From assembly GCA_947492905.1 (NCBI GenBank), contig CANLOL010000001.1, positions 660,578 through 724,577 on the forward strand: a stretch of DNA of 64,000 nucleotides, in the 5' to 3' direction. Position numbers and translations under genes: made by a program. Positions 17,216 through 26,201 of the stretch are shown here, piece after piece. The stretch comes from an uncultured Sphingorhabdus sp. Lineage in GTDB: Bacteria; Pseudomonadota; Alphaproteobacteria; Sphingomonadales; Sphingomonadaceae. The notes beneath the pieces are model-generated. The model did no database searches and was not told the DNA's origin. It worked only from the letters and a program-made list of their open reading frames with translations. Numbering within the stretch: position 1 is the first letter of the stretch; each line of letters starts with the position of its first letter.

Positions 17216-18370
17216 ATGAACCGTTTTAATTTTCCTACTATCAAGCCTGATCCTGCGCTCGAAGAATTGCGCAGCGAAGTACAGGCGTACTTGCGTGCTG
17301 AAAAAGAAGCGGGAAATTTTCAAAGCGAGCCTGAATGCTGGATGTCCTCTTCTGATCCTATATTTTCGCGTAAAATGGGAAAGCGCGGTTGGATAGGGAT
17401 GAATTGGAAAGGCTATGGCGGCCATAATCGCAGCGCCTTAGAACGGTATATAGTCACCGAGGAAACTTTGCGTTTTGGTGCCCCTGTGGGCGCGCATTGG
17501 ATAGCCGATCGGCAGCATGCACCGATGTTGGTGGAACATGGTACAGAAGCGCAAAAAGAGGATATATTGCCGCGCATCGCAGCGGGTGAATGTTATTTTG
17601 CTATTGGTCTTAGCGAACCGGGCGCTGGGTCTGATCTGGCGGCTGTAAAGACTAAGGCTGAGAAATTGCCCGATGGCAGATGGAAATTAAACGGCCAGAA
17701 AATCTGGTCATCGGGGGCGCAGCATGCACATTATATGGTATCGCTCGTGCGCACATCGCCGCCCGATGGCCGCAATCGCCATGTTGGTCTTTCGCAAGTT
17801 TTAATCGATATGAGCGCCGAGGGTGTCAGCGTGAAACCAATTACAGATTTGGCAGGCGATGCCCATTTCAACGAAGTGACCTATGATGATGTAATCTTGC
17901 CCGCAGATGCATTATTGGGCGAAGAGGGCGGCGGTTGGAAGCAAGTGACGAGCGAGCTTGCTATGGAACGATCTGGCCCAGAGCGATTTTTGAGCAGCTA
18001 CGCTACGCTGGAACAAGCGGTGATAGAATTACAAGGCAAAATGGGCAGCAATGCCAGAGCGCGATTGGGTTTAATCTATGCTAATTTACGCACATTGCGC
18101 GGTATGTCTTTTGGGATTGCGAACCTGTTGGAACAGGGAATCTCTCCCGAAACAGAGGCTGCTTTGGTAAAAGATTTGGGCAATAGTTTGGAAAATAAAG
18201 TGACGCAAAATGTCCGCGCTATGCTGAGCGAATTACCTATGAATGAATTAAGCGACACGATGAAGCGGATTATCAATATCGGCATATTGCGTAGTCCGCC
18301 CAACACTTTGCGCGGCGGCACAAGCGAAGTGATGCGCGGCATTATCGCGCGGCAATTGGGCTTGCGATGA
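17216..18370 (+). CDS. Acyl-CoA dehydrogenase, large subunit type
   Basis: 384 residues, complete ACAD fold: FAD/substrate segment CYFAIGLSEPGAGSDLAAV (about 126-144), the middle beta domain with WKLNGQKIWSSGAQHAHYMV, and the C-terminal GGTSEVMRGIIARQLG. The usual MCAD-type catalytic Glu (EGT) is replaced by Gly (RGGTSE). A Glu at 251 in LAMERSGPERFLSS lies where isovaleryl-CoA-type enzymes keep their base, so that residue probably acts. It introduces the alpha,beta double bond and passes electrons to ETF (genes at 31521-33196). It is followed after 27 bp by a second, shorter ACAD gene, as in the heteromeric steroid side-chain enzymes. Confidence 0.9.
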   Translation: MNRFNFPTIKPDPALEELRSEVQAYLRAEKEAGNFQSEPECWMSSSDPIFSRKMGKRGWIGMNWKGYGGHNRSALERYIVTEETLRFGAPVGAHWIADRQHAPMLVEHGTEAQKEDILPRIAAGECYFAIGLSEPGAGSDLAAVKTKAEKLPDGRWKLNGQKIWSSGAQHAHYMVSLVRTSPPDGRNRHVGLSQVLIDMSAEGVSVKPITDLAGDAHFNEVTYDDVILPADALLGEEGGGWKQVTSELAMERSGPERFLSSYATLEQAVIELQGKMGSNARARLGLIYANLRTLRGMSFGIANLLEQGISPETEAALVKDLGNSLENKVTQNVRAMLSELPMNELSDTMKRIINIGILRSPPNTLRGGTSEVMRGIIARQLGLR

Positions 18371-18397
18371 AAAGTTTAGGATGAGAGAAGCGCGATC

Positions 18398-19387
18398 ATG
18401 ATAGATATAGAGAGCTTAATCGCGCAAAGCGCTGCGAAGATTCACGAACGCAATGGTGGCCGCGCGCTGTTACATGGCGAAATTGCACCAAATAGCTATT
18501 GGGATGCGATTATCGAAAATGGGCTGCATCTTGCTTGGGCTTCGGAAGAATCGGGCGGCTTTGGTGCGGATTTATCAGAAGTCGCTGGCGCGATATGGAA
18601 TATGACACCTGCGCCATTGCCCTTTGTGGAAACTTTGATTGCTAATAAATTGCTAGAATTGGGCGGTTTGGAATTGGCCGAAGGACGCGCAAGTTTCGCG
18701 ATAGGCGCCGCAGATGGGACGCATATCATTCCCTTTGCGCAGCAAGTGGATGATGTGGTGTTGTTTTCTGAGGGTCAAATTGCGCATTATAAAAGCAGCG
18801 ATTTAAGTGGCACAGCATTAGATAGCCTATCCCCTGATACAGATGGGGTTGCCGATTTTTCAAAAACCAATCCCATCAACAGCGCGCAAACCAACATATC
18901 GCGCCCCATGATAGAGGCGATTATTTTGACATTGCGCAGCGTGCAAATGGCAGCAGCGCTGGATGGAGCTTTATCGCTATCGATTGACCATGTTTCGGCG
19001 CGCGAGCAATTTGGCAGGCCGCTGTCTAAATTTCAGGCTATCCAACATCAATTGGCGGTAGCGGCCTCTCAGGTTGCAGCAGCCAATATGGCCGCTTCGC
19101 AAGCATGTGCGGCCTTGAGCAACAATATTGAAAGCGCATGGCATGAAGCCGTAATAGCTAAAGTACAAATTTCTGATAGTATCGAAGGCGCAACAGCGGC
19201 TTTTCAACAGGTGCATGGCGCTATTGGTTATACGATGGAATATGATTTGCATCTTCATACACGCAGGCTCTGGGCGTGGCGTGAAGCATTGGGCAATGAA
19301 CATATTTGGGCGCAAAAATTAGGCGATGATTTGGCGCAAAAAGACAGCGATAATCTATGGCGTGGTGTCACCACTGGCGCTTGGTAA
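18398..19387 (+). CDS. Acyl-CoA dehydrogenase, short partner
   Basis: 329 residues, an ACAD-family protein shorter than usual and without a clear catalytic base or the full FAD signature of the first subunit. The C-terminal helical domain is good: SAREQFGRPLSKFQAIQHQL and QVHGAIGYTMEYDLHLHTRR. Such partners form alpha2beta2 complexes with a catalytic ACAD in actinobacterial and proteobacterial steroid degradation (FadE26-FadE27 type). Pairing with the gene at 17216 is inferred from adjacency and size. Base composition and spacing agree with one operon. Confidence 0.82.
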   Translation: MIDIESLIAQSAAKIHERNGGRALLHGEIAPNSYWDAIIENGLHLAWASEESGGFGADLSEVAGAIWNMTPAPLPFVETLIANKLLELGGLELAEGRASFAIGAADGTHIIPFAQQVDDVVLFSEGQIAHYKSSDLSGTALDSLSPDTDGVADFSKTNPINSAQTNISRPMIEAIILTLRSVQMAAALDGALSLSIDHVSAREQFGRPLSKFQAIQHQLAVAASQVAAANMAASQACAALSNNIESAWHEAVIAKVQISDSIEGATAAFQQVHGAIGYTMEYDLHLHTRRLWAWREALGNEHIWAQKLGDDLAQKDSDNLWRGVTTGAW

Positions 19388-19406
19388 AATAAAGGAGGCT
19401 TTGGCC

Positions 19407-20384
19407 ATGAAAACGAAAATTACCGAATTATTTAATATCCAGCATCCGATCATTCAGGGCGGTATGCATTATGTTGGCTTTGCCGAAATGGCAGCGGCGG
19501 TCTCCAATGCGGGCGGGCTAGGGATTATCACTGCGCTGACGCAACCATCCGCCGAAGCATTGGCCAATGAAATTGCGCGATGCCGCGAAATGACGGATAA
19601 GCCTTTTGGTGTGAATTTGACATTCTTGCCTGTCGTCAATTCTCCTGATTATGCGGGTATGGTAAAAGCGATTATCGAAGGCGGCGTTAAAGTCGTCGAA
19701 ACTGCGGGTAATAACCCCGTCCAAGTGTTACCCGCATTGCATGAGGCGGGCATTAAAGTGATCCATAAATGTACCTCGGTACGTCATGCGCTCAAAGCGC
19801 AGAGCATTGGCTGTGATGCGGTCAGTGTCGATGGGTTTGAGTGCGGCGGTCATCCTGGTGAAGACGATATTCCCAATATGATTTTGCTGCCCCGTGCTGC
19901 CGATGAATTGGATATTCCCTTTGTATCATCTGGCGGTCAAGCCGATGGCAGATCTTTAGTGGCGTCTTTGGCTATGGGTGCTGATGGTATGAATATGGGC
20001 ACGCGTTTCATTGCCACCAAAGAAGCGCCTGTGCACCAAAATGTGAAAGATGCGATTGTCGCAGCTAGCGAATTGGATACGCGCCTTGTCATGCGTCCGC
20101 TGCGCAATACAGAGCGAGTAATGAACAATAAAGCGGTTGAGAAATTGCTCGAAATTGAAAAAGAAAAAGGTGATGATTTGCAATTCACTGATGTGATTGA
20201 ACAAGTCGCCGGCGTTTATCCTAAAATCATGCAAGAAGGTACTATGGATGCGGGGGCATGGTCATGCGGTATGGTTGCGGGCCTGATTAATGATATTCCA
20301 ACCTGTCAGGAATTAATCGATAATATTATGGCTGAGGCCGATGCGATTATCAATGAACGGCTTAAGGGCTTTCAGAGCGCATAA
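19407..20384 (+). CDS. Nitronate monooxygenase-like flavoprotein
   Basis: 325 residues from ATG 19407, chosen because AAAGGAGG lies just upstream; a longer frame beginning at 19326 would run through the previous gene. TIM-barrel FMN protein of the 2-nitropropane dioxygenase family: N-terminal NIQHPIIQGGMHYVGFAEMA, SVDGFECGGHPGED, and the phosphate-binding VSSGGQADGRSLVASLAMGA. Family members oxidise nitronates, or act as enoyl reductases (FabK-like), so a reductase role in the lipid pathway is equally plausible. It follows the ACAD pair by 19 bp and precedes the Rieske gene by 3 bp. Confidence 0.85.
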   Translation: MKTKITELFNIQHPIIQGGMHYVGFAEMAAAVSNAGGLGIITALTQPSAEALANEIARCREMTDKPFGVNLTFLPVVNSPDYAGMVKAIIEGGVKVVETAGNNPVQVLPALHEAGIKVIHKCTSVRHALKAQSIGCDAVSVDGFECGGHPGEDDIPNMILLPRAADELDIPFVSSGGQADGRSLVASLAMGADGMNMGTRFIATKEAPVHQNVKDAIVAASELDTRLVMRPLRNTERVMNNKAVEKLLEIEKEKGDDLQFTDVIEQVAGVYPKIMQEGTMDAGAWSCGMVAGLINDIPTCQELIDNIMAEADAIINERLKGFQSA

Positions 20385-20387
20385 ATT

Positions 20388-21239
20388 ATGCAAGGTGATT
20401 TGACCAATCAACAATGGGCATTGGTGCAAGAACGTCCCAATGCCGTTGATTATGATGATCTAAACCACCTACATTATCTGGGTAATTATATGCGCGATAT
20501 AGGCGTTTCGCTTACGCGTATGATGGAAAATGCCTATGATTGGGAGCATCTGCCCTTTGTGCATAGCTCTTCTTTTTCTGCGATAGATATAATTGATAGC
20601 GGCGCATGGGGATGGCGTGCGAAATTGGGTGTCCCAAGAGGCGGCTATCAATTGCTCGATCTGCGCGTTGATAAAGCCAATCATTATTGGGTATCAACGG
20701 TGTTTTATGGTTTTGGTGAGGGCATAGAAATCCATACGCAAGCGACTAAGATTGATGACAATAAAATCAATGTTGATGTGCGTTTTTATCTGCCTGAAAA
20801 GCCTAATATGATTATGGGCCCGCTGACATTGGCCTATATGAAGCGTCAGTATAAGCGGCTTTATGATGAAGATGAAGAGCTGATGCTCGGGCGGCAACAG
20901 GCGCTGGATAATAATAAATCCAAAAGCAAAGCCCCCGATCGATGGAGCTCTAAATTAAGCGATTTGGATGAAGCAAAAACCTATCCGATTATCTTGTCAT
21001 CGGGGCGTTTTGTGCTGCGCCATCATCATGGGGACTGGATAGTGCATAGCGCGATATGCCCGCACATGCTTGGCCCTTTGGATGGCGATATGCTTGGCGG
21101 TGATGGTATTTTAACCTGCCCTTGGCATGGCTATAGATTTGATGCGAAAAGCGGCGCTAGCCTGCAACCTCAATGTGCTGCTCTTAACAAAGCGCCGACT
21201 CTGTCGATATCAGATTCTATGATTTCTGTGCAAATATAG
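20388..21239 (+). CDS. Rieske non-haem iron oxygenase, domains in reverse order
   Basis: 283 residues. The mononuclear-iron motif of ring-hydroxylating oxygenases, N-x2-D-x2-H-x4-H, is at the N-terminus (N48, D51, H54, H59 in ENAYDWEHLPFVH). An acidic third ligand region DEDEELMLGRQ is at about 160-170. The Rieske [2Fe-2S] motif is at the C-terminus: C224-x-H226 and C244-x2-H247 (ICPHM, CPWHG). Normal family members carry the Rieske domain first. All four cluster ligands and the catalytic ligands are intact, so a working oxygenase or demethylase is plausible; it would need an external reductase. Last gene of the plus-strand run from 14328. Confidence 0.8.
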   Translation: MQGDLTNQQWALVQERPNAVDYDDLNHLHYLGNYMRDIGVSLTRMMENAYDWEHLPFVHSSSFSAIDIIDSGAWGWRAKLGVPRGGYQLLDLRVDKANHYWVSTVFYGFGEGIEIHTQATKIDDNKINVDVRFYLPEKPNMIMGPLTLAYMKRQYKRLYDEDEELMLGRQQALDNNKSKSKAPDRWSSKLSDLDEAKTYPIILSSGRFVLRHHHGDWIVHSAICPHMLGPLDGDMLGGDGILTCPWHGYRFDAKSGASLQPQCAALNKAPTLSISDSMISVQI

Positions 21240-21341
21240 CTTTTGCGCGTCCTATTAAAATATGATATGTAAAATTTGTTGATTTAGCGTAAAACATTAG
21301 GAATGTTGCTGATTCAGGGGGGCTATATGAGGGGGTTAATT

Positions 21342-23291
21342 ATGAAAAATAAAATAATATTATCGCTATCTGTTGGTTTAATGGCGATTGCGTCAACCAC
21401 AGTATATGCACAAATTAGCGATCAAGATAAGGCGCTTATGGCGTCATTCGCAGAGCCTTATGGTATAGAGAAAGGTCAAAAAGAGACTATCTATATTCCC
21501 CCGAGCGCCCATATCACCGAGATGCTTGTATTTTTTGATGAGAGCAATGACACAATCAATGGTTTGTTCATTTATTATCAGCCTAATATAGACACTGATC
21601 CAGTGCGCAGTAACGCAGTTGGAAAACAAGAAGGCAAGTTAATCCGTATCAATGTTGATTGGAATGATGTCATCAACGGATTAGAGGTAGAGACTAGCCC
21701 AGGCGGTGCGTTGGCTTCCTTTTTACTAACGACTGAAAAAGGCGCAAAGCGTGGTTTCTTATCTACGCTGGCCAATGGCAAATCTAAACAGGTTTTTGGC
21801 AATAATCTTCAATTTGCGGGTTTAACGGTGCGCGCAGATAAAGAAAAAGTCTATGCAATGGGGCTGAATTTGGTACCGGCGCAAAACCAGAATATTGCAT
21901 CCAATAATAGTGATAGCATCAAAGTATTTTCTGCTGGTGATACATCAACGGTTACATCCTCTGCGCCCCCAGTTCCAACTAGAGCCGCGCCCCCGAAAAA
22001 ATCTGGATTCGCGAAAGCATTAGAAGATTTCGGAAGAGCCGTTGAGCAAGGTAAAAAAGATCGTGAGTTTGAAGCCGATCAAGAGCGATTGCGCAGAGAA
22101 CAACAAGCGCAGCGAGACCGTATCAATGCTAATCGCCAGACGTCATCGCGCCCGACCACGTCAGGGACATCAACTAGAGCTGCTTCCGTGCCGCGCTTGG
22201 GCGGAAACACCAGAGTAATATTATATGAGCATTGCAATTATGGCGGCAAAGCAGTGGGCCTATCTCTGGGTGAATGGGATACAGCAAGCTTGAGTCGCTT
22301 GGGTATGGGAAATGATAAAGTTTCATCAATAAAAATACTCAATGGCAGTGAAGTTGTCGCATCTTCCAATAATTATGGGCGCGGCGGGGTTAATAGAGTT
22401 TTTCGCAAAAATATACCTTGTTTAACCAACCATAGTTTCAATGATGTTATTTCTTATGCCCGTGTTCGTACCAGCAATAATGCAGTTACTTCCAATAATA
22501 GTAGATCTCAATCTCCTGCAAGAACGCCAACCAGAACTACAGCCACTGCTCCAGCAGCGGTGAGCAATTTGCGTCTGGGCGGCAATAATAAAGTCATATT
22601 ATATGAAGATTGTAATTATCGCGGTAAAGCCATTGGCATATATGAAGGGCAATGGGATACGGCGGCCTTGAGACGTTTTGGCATGGAGAATGATAGAGTT
22701 TCATCCATTAAAATATTATCAGGTTTTCAAATCACCGCATCTTCGAATGACTATGCGCGCGGCGGCGTGAATAAGACATTTGATAGAAATATCCCATGTT
22801 TAACCAACCATAGTTTTAATGATGTATTATCCTATGCTGTGGTGCGCGCAAAACCAGCGCTAGCATTTGGTCAAAAACCATCCGCTGGATCAAAGGCACG
22901 TACCCCTGAAGAATTAAAATGGACACCCGCAGGTGTAACTGGCCTCAACGTTGGCGCTGTATATTATGACCGCTTAGATAATGAGGGTAAAGTTTCGCAA
23001 TGGGGGCGTTTTGTAATTACCGAAGAAGGGTCTAATATCTGGAATTGGTATGTTACGGGCCCCAGAAATGGTGCTAGCCGAGAGGATCTTAAAAAACCTC
23101 AATCACAATATAGGGTGGTCAGCCGAACTAGAGATTCTGTTACATTAAAAGGCGTGAGACCTGGCAGCATCCATAGCTTTATATTCAACACCCGAACCAA
23201 AAAAATCAGAGGCATTCAAGAGGCTACTAATGGACTGCCTAAATTAGACTTTTTCAGCGGTGTTATAAAAACGCAATCTCGCCCGCAATGA
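21342..23291 (+). CDS. Secreted protein with two beta/gamma-crystallin-like domains
   Basis: 649 residues from ATG 21342 (GAGGGGG upstream); signal peptide about residues 1-23 ending VYAQ. Residues roughly 25-190 form a beta-rich N-terminal domain without a recognised family. A low-complexity, charged Arg/Gln-rich stretch follows (about 230-280). Then come two homologous ~85-residue units, each with VILYE(H/D)CNY(G/R)GKA and ending NIPCLTNHSFNDV(I/L)SYA, separated by a Ser/Thr/Ala linker. The CNYxGK start and SxxI patterns are those of beta/gamma-crystallin domains, which often bind calcium. A C-terminal ~115-residue module (GVTGLNVGAVYYDRL..) follows. Function unknown; extracellular or periplasmic structural protein is likely. 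Confidence 0.7.
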   Translation: MKNKIILSLSVGLMAIASTTVYAQISDQDKALMASFAEPYGIEKGQKETIYIPPSAHITEMLVFFDESNDTINGLFIYYQPNIDTDPVRSNAVGKQEGKLIRINVDWNDVINGLEVETSPGGALASFLLTTEKGAKRGFLSTLANGKSKQVFGNNLQFAGLTVRADKEKVYAMGLNLVPAQNQNIASNNSDSIKVFSAGDTSTVTSSAPPVPTRAAPPKKSGFAKALEDFGRAVEQGKKDREFEADQERLRREQQAQRDRINANRQTSSRPTTSGTSTRAASVPRLGGNTRVILYEHCNYGGKAVGLSLGEWDTASLSRLGMGNDKVSSIKILNGSEVVASSNNYGRGGVNRVFRKNIPCLTNHSFNDVISYARVRTSNNAVTSNNSRSQSPARTPTRTTATAPAAVSNLRLGGNNKVILYEDCNYRGKAIGIYEGQWDTAALRRFGMENDRVSSIKILSGFQITASSNDYARGGVNKTFDRNIPCLTNHSFNDVLSYAVVRAKPALAFGQKPSAGSKARTPEELKWTPAGVTGLNVGAVYYDRLDNEGKVSQWGRFVITEEGSNIWNWYVTGPRNGASREDLKKPQSQYRVVSRTRDSVTLKGVRPGSIHSFIFNTRTKKIRGIQEATNGLPKLDFFSGVIKTQSRPQ

Positions 23292-23365
23292 TGAGTGGGT
23301 TTGCGCTTTTGATGCGACATTATTTTTTGGGGATTAGAGCAAGTTTGAGAGCAGTTAATTGAGTA

Positions 23366-24031
23366 TTACTGAGCGCTTTCATCCTCATCAGGCGTAGAAG
23401 CAGGCGTCGCAGGAACAGCTTTATCAGATACAGTAGCGGCTGGTAGTGTCGTCTCAGAAGCTGGTAAACTATATGCTAAATCTTCATCTAAAAAAGCATC
23501 AACCTTGGTGCCAGGTGTGATTTCAGCATTGCTGCCCTTAACAAAAAATCCTGCGACAGGCAAAACGGCAACAGCGCCAACTACGCCAGCTGTTCCAGCA
23601 GAGCCCGATTCATCAAATGCACCGCTAAGGCGGATTTGACGGCCGCCTAATGTCATATATAAAACACGTGCATTTAGCCGACCTCTTTTGCCCCACATAC
23701 CAGATTTTTTCACAAAAGTTATTTCACCCGTTGCACGTGTGCCTGCTGGAATAACCACCAGATTATTGACAATATAATCATCGGCAACTTCCATTTGAAA
23801 GCGATCCCCAACTTTTTGTTTCTTTTTCTTCTTAGAAGATAATGTATCAACCATTCTTAATGTAATCGGTGTTCCCGTTCTCAGCACATTACCGATGGGT
23901 TCTGATATTATGGCCTGCTGAGTTGATTCTGTAGTTTCAATTTTCTGTATATCATTAGATTCTGAAACTTGAGCTTCGGATGGCGCGGATGCCATCACAC
24001 ATATCATGGCTGCGATTGCTAATATCTTCAT
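23366..24031 (-). CDS. Hypothetical exported protein
   Basis: 221 residues from ATG 24031 (AGGGGG upstream); a longer frame to 24073 would add 14 residues before the obvious signal peptide MKILAIAAMICVMASAPSEA. After the cleavage site lies an acidic Ser/Thr/Glu-rich stretch, then a basic run KKKKKQK and a compact beta domain (VGDRFQMEVADDYIVNNLVV, IPAGTRATGEITFVKKSG). A Gly/Ala-rich hydrophobic segment (GVVGAVAVLPVAGFF) follows, and a Pro/Ala/Thr-rich tail. The 'IPAGTxxxGEIxxVKKSGMxGKxGxL' pattern recurs in uncharacterised proteobacterial exported proteins. Convergent with the crystallin-domain gene; both have unusual GGGGG ribosome sites. Confidence 0.7.
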   Translation of the reverse strand: MKILAIAAMICVMASAPSEAQVSESNDIQKIETTESTQQAIISEPIGNVLRTGTPITLRMVDTLSSKKKKKQKVGDRFQMEVADDYIVNNLVVIPAGTRATGEITFVKKSGMWGKRGRLNARVLYMTLGGRQIRLSGAFDESGSAGTAGVVGAVAVLPVAGFFVKGSNAEITPGTKVDAFLDEDLAYSLPASETTLPAATVSDKAVPATPASTPDEDESAQ

Positions 24032-24145
24032 TATTAAACCCCCTAAATAGAGAGAATTAAGTAATGAAAACATTAAGATATAGATAGTGGAGTCTTGTCC
24101 ATAATGGACGAAATGCTATAAGACTAAGACGCTGCTAAAATGGTT

Positions 24146-25162
24146 TTAGACCGTTGCAAAATCATGTTGTTCCAGCAATTCTTCAGCCATATCATTATCA
24201 TCAAAAGTAGCGATATGGAATAAAGCATCACCATTATTGACCAATGGCATGACCGCCATACCAATGATAACGCCGCCTTTTCGCGCGCACACTTCGGTGC
24301 GGTTTTTACCAAAAGGGTCTGACAAATATCCCAATATTTGTTCGTCATCCACCGTATGCCCTGTTTTAATCTTTGTCCGCAAACTGCCGCTAATCGGTGC
24401 GCGAACCCAATAGGATGATTTGGTTATGATGCTGCCTGTTAATTTGGGTTGGCGAATTTTTTTGCCTTCGCGCAACATGCCAATAGACTCCAAGACAGAG
24501 AATATACCTTTAAGTCCCTTTTGGATTACATTCTCATTATAGCGCAATGCCTCGCCGCCTTCATAGAGCAACATATTGACGCCTGCCTCTATGGCGGCAT
24601 AGCGCAATGTTCCTGCAGCGCCTTTTGAGTTAATGATGATCGGCACATCAAAAGCATGGGCCAATTTGTCCATTTCATCATTATCTATAGTGGCCCTAAT
24701 TTGCGGCAAATTTGTGCGATGAATAGCGGCCGTATGCAGGTCAATACCATGGGTGCATTTGGTAACAATCTCTTGCATGAAAATATGGGCGATACGCCCA
24801 CCCAAAGATCCTCTCTCTGATCCGGGGAAGCATCTGTTCAAATCTCGGCGATCGGGAAGATAACGGATATTGCGGTTAAACCCTATGGTGTTAACAATCG
24901 GAACCGCGATTAAAGTGCCATGAATTGCTTTGTTAATTCGGCGGCTAGAGAGCATGCGTTTGACAATTTCTACGCCATTTATCTCATCGCCGTGGATGGC
25001 AGCAGAGACAAAAACTATAGGGCCATCAACCTTGCCGCGGATCACCTCGACTGGGATGATGACATCGGTTTGATCAAATAATTGGGCGACATGCATGCCA
25101 ATTTGTTTGCGCTCTCCCCTTGCTATGGGAGTGCCCATAATTTCAAAATCATTATCAGACAT
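24146..25162 (-). CDS. Succinylglutamate desuccinylase/aspartoacylase family
   Basis: 338 residues, zinc carboxypeptidase-like (AstE/AspA) fold. Zinc ligands are H57 and E60 in AAIHGDEINGVEI and the later His in GIDLHTAAIHR. A C-terminal beta domain (IGYLSDPFG-like region, GGVIIGMAV) follows. Family enzymes hydrolyse N-acyl or gamma-linked amino acids. It is 10 bp downstream of rimK and the two are on one transcript. In many proteobacteria a protein of this family accompanies RimK and the retropepsin-like protease, so it may trim or edit the glutamate modification; that is inference. It lacks the arginine-catabolism neighbours expected of a true AstE. Confidence 0.85.
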   Translation of the reverse strand: MSDNDFEIMGTPIARGERKQIGMHVAQLFDQTDVIIPVEVIRGKVDGPIVFVSAAIHGDEINGVEIVKRMLSSRRINKAIHGTLIAVPIVNTIGFNRNIRYLPDRRDLNRCFPGSERGSLGGRIAHIFMQEIVTKCTHGIDLHTAAIHRTNLPQIRATIDNDEMDKLAHAFDVPIIINSKGAAGTLRYAAIEAGVNMLLYEGGEALRYNENVIQKGLKGIFSVLESIGMLREGKKIRQPKLTGSIITKSSYWVRAPISGSLRTKIKTGHTVDDEQILGYLSDPFGKNRTEVCARKGGVIIGMAVMPLVNNGDALFHIATFDDNDMAEELLEQHDFATV

Positions 25163-25172
25163 GATAATATAC

Positions 25173-26087
25173 TTATCCTTTGCCTTTTAATTTATTAGGC
25201 CCTTTTTGAGAGTCTTTTTCTATATAGGCGATAATCGCGCCTGCTACATCTTTGCCTGTCGCTTTTTCAATCCCTTCTAATCCAGGGGATGAATTTACTT
25301 CTAATACCAATGGTCCATGGGCCGAGCGCACCAAATCCACACCGGCGACATCCAGACCCATAACTTTAGCGGCTTTGATAGCAAGCGCGCGCTCTTCGGG
25401 CTTTAATTTAATAATAGTGGCCGTGCCGCCCATGTGCAGATTGGATCGAAATTCGCCTTCTTTGGCTTGGCGCTGCATTGCCGCAATCACTTTGTCGCCA
25501 ATGACAAAACAGCGAATATCAGCACCGCCAGCATCTTTGATAAATTCTTGGACCAAGAAATCGGCATCTAAATTCCGAAATGCATTGATAAGGCTTTCAG
25601 CTGCTTTCGTGCTCTCAGCCAGCAATACGCCTTTGCCTTGGGTGCTATTTAATACTTTTACCACCAGAGGCGCACCGCCGACAAATTTGATTAAATCATC
25701 GGTTGCATCTGCGCGATTGGCATATCCTGTAATGGGCATGCCGATACCGCGCCGCGCCAATAATTGATGGGCGCGTAATTTATCGCGCGAGCGGGCGATA
25801 GCGATAGATTCATTGACCGAATATACATTGGCGACCTCAAATTGACGCAACACTGCTGTACCATAGCCAGTGATGGATGCGCCTATGCGCGGGATAACGG
25901 CATCAAATTTCAGCACTTGTTTCTCACCGCGGCTTGAATAATATACGCTCGGGCGGTTTGATGTTATGTTCATATAGCAGCGCAATGTGTCCACAACTTT
26001 TACGTCATGACCACGTTCTTTCGCAGCCTCCACCAAACGGCGCGTCGAATATAATTTTGGATTACGCGATAGGATTCCGATTTTCAT
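25173..26087 (-). CDS. rimK: Ribosomal S6 modification protein, ATP-grasp ligase
   Basis: 304 residues, full length RimK. N-terminal domain [23 protein letters not shown]-grasp blocks [20 protein letters not shown] and [20 protein letters not shown], and the metal-binding [13 protein letters not shown]. RimK adds glutamates to the C-terminus of ribosomal protein S6. It is divergent from the RimB-like protease gene at 26202 and followed by an aspartoacylase-family gene, a layout comparable to the Pseudomonas rim operon. The intergenic region has two TGACAAA-type symmetrical motifs (26121-26153). The S6 gene itself is not in the window, and an alternative acceptor is possible. Confidence 0.92.
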   Translation of the reverse strand: MKIGILSRNPKLYSTRRLVEAAKERGHDVKVVDTLRCYMNITSNRPSVYYSSRGEKQVLKFDAVIPRIGASITGYGTAVLRQFEVANVYSVNESIAIARSRDKLRAHQLLARRGIGMPITGYANRADATDDLIKFVGGAPLVVKVLNSTQGKGVLLAESTKAAESLINAFRNLDADFLVQEFIKDAGGADIRCFVIGDKVIAAMQRQAKEGEFRSNLHMGGTATIIKLKPEERALAIKAAKVMGLDVAGVDLVRSAHGPLVLEVNSSPGLEGIEKATGKDVAGAIIAYIEKDSQKGPNKLKGKG

Positions 26088-26120
26088 AAATTTTCGCCAT
26101 GATTGAGTTTATATATATGT

Positions 26121-26153
26121 GACAAATTGTCTAATCTCTGTGACAAAATTTGT
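26121..26153. promoter_or_regulatory. Two small palindromes between rimK and rimB-like gene
   Basis: GACAAATTGTC (26121-26131) and ACAAAATTTGT (26143-26153), each preceded by GTG/TGT and starting with the same TGACAAA. They lie in the divergent promoter. The AT-rich context lowers their significance; a paired operator is possible. Confidence 0.3.
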
Positions 26154-26201
26154 ATATATAATCTCAATGCACTATAAAAACACTATCATCAATGACTAGA
26201 T

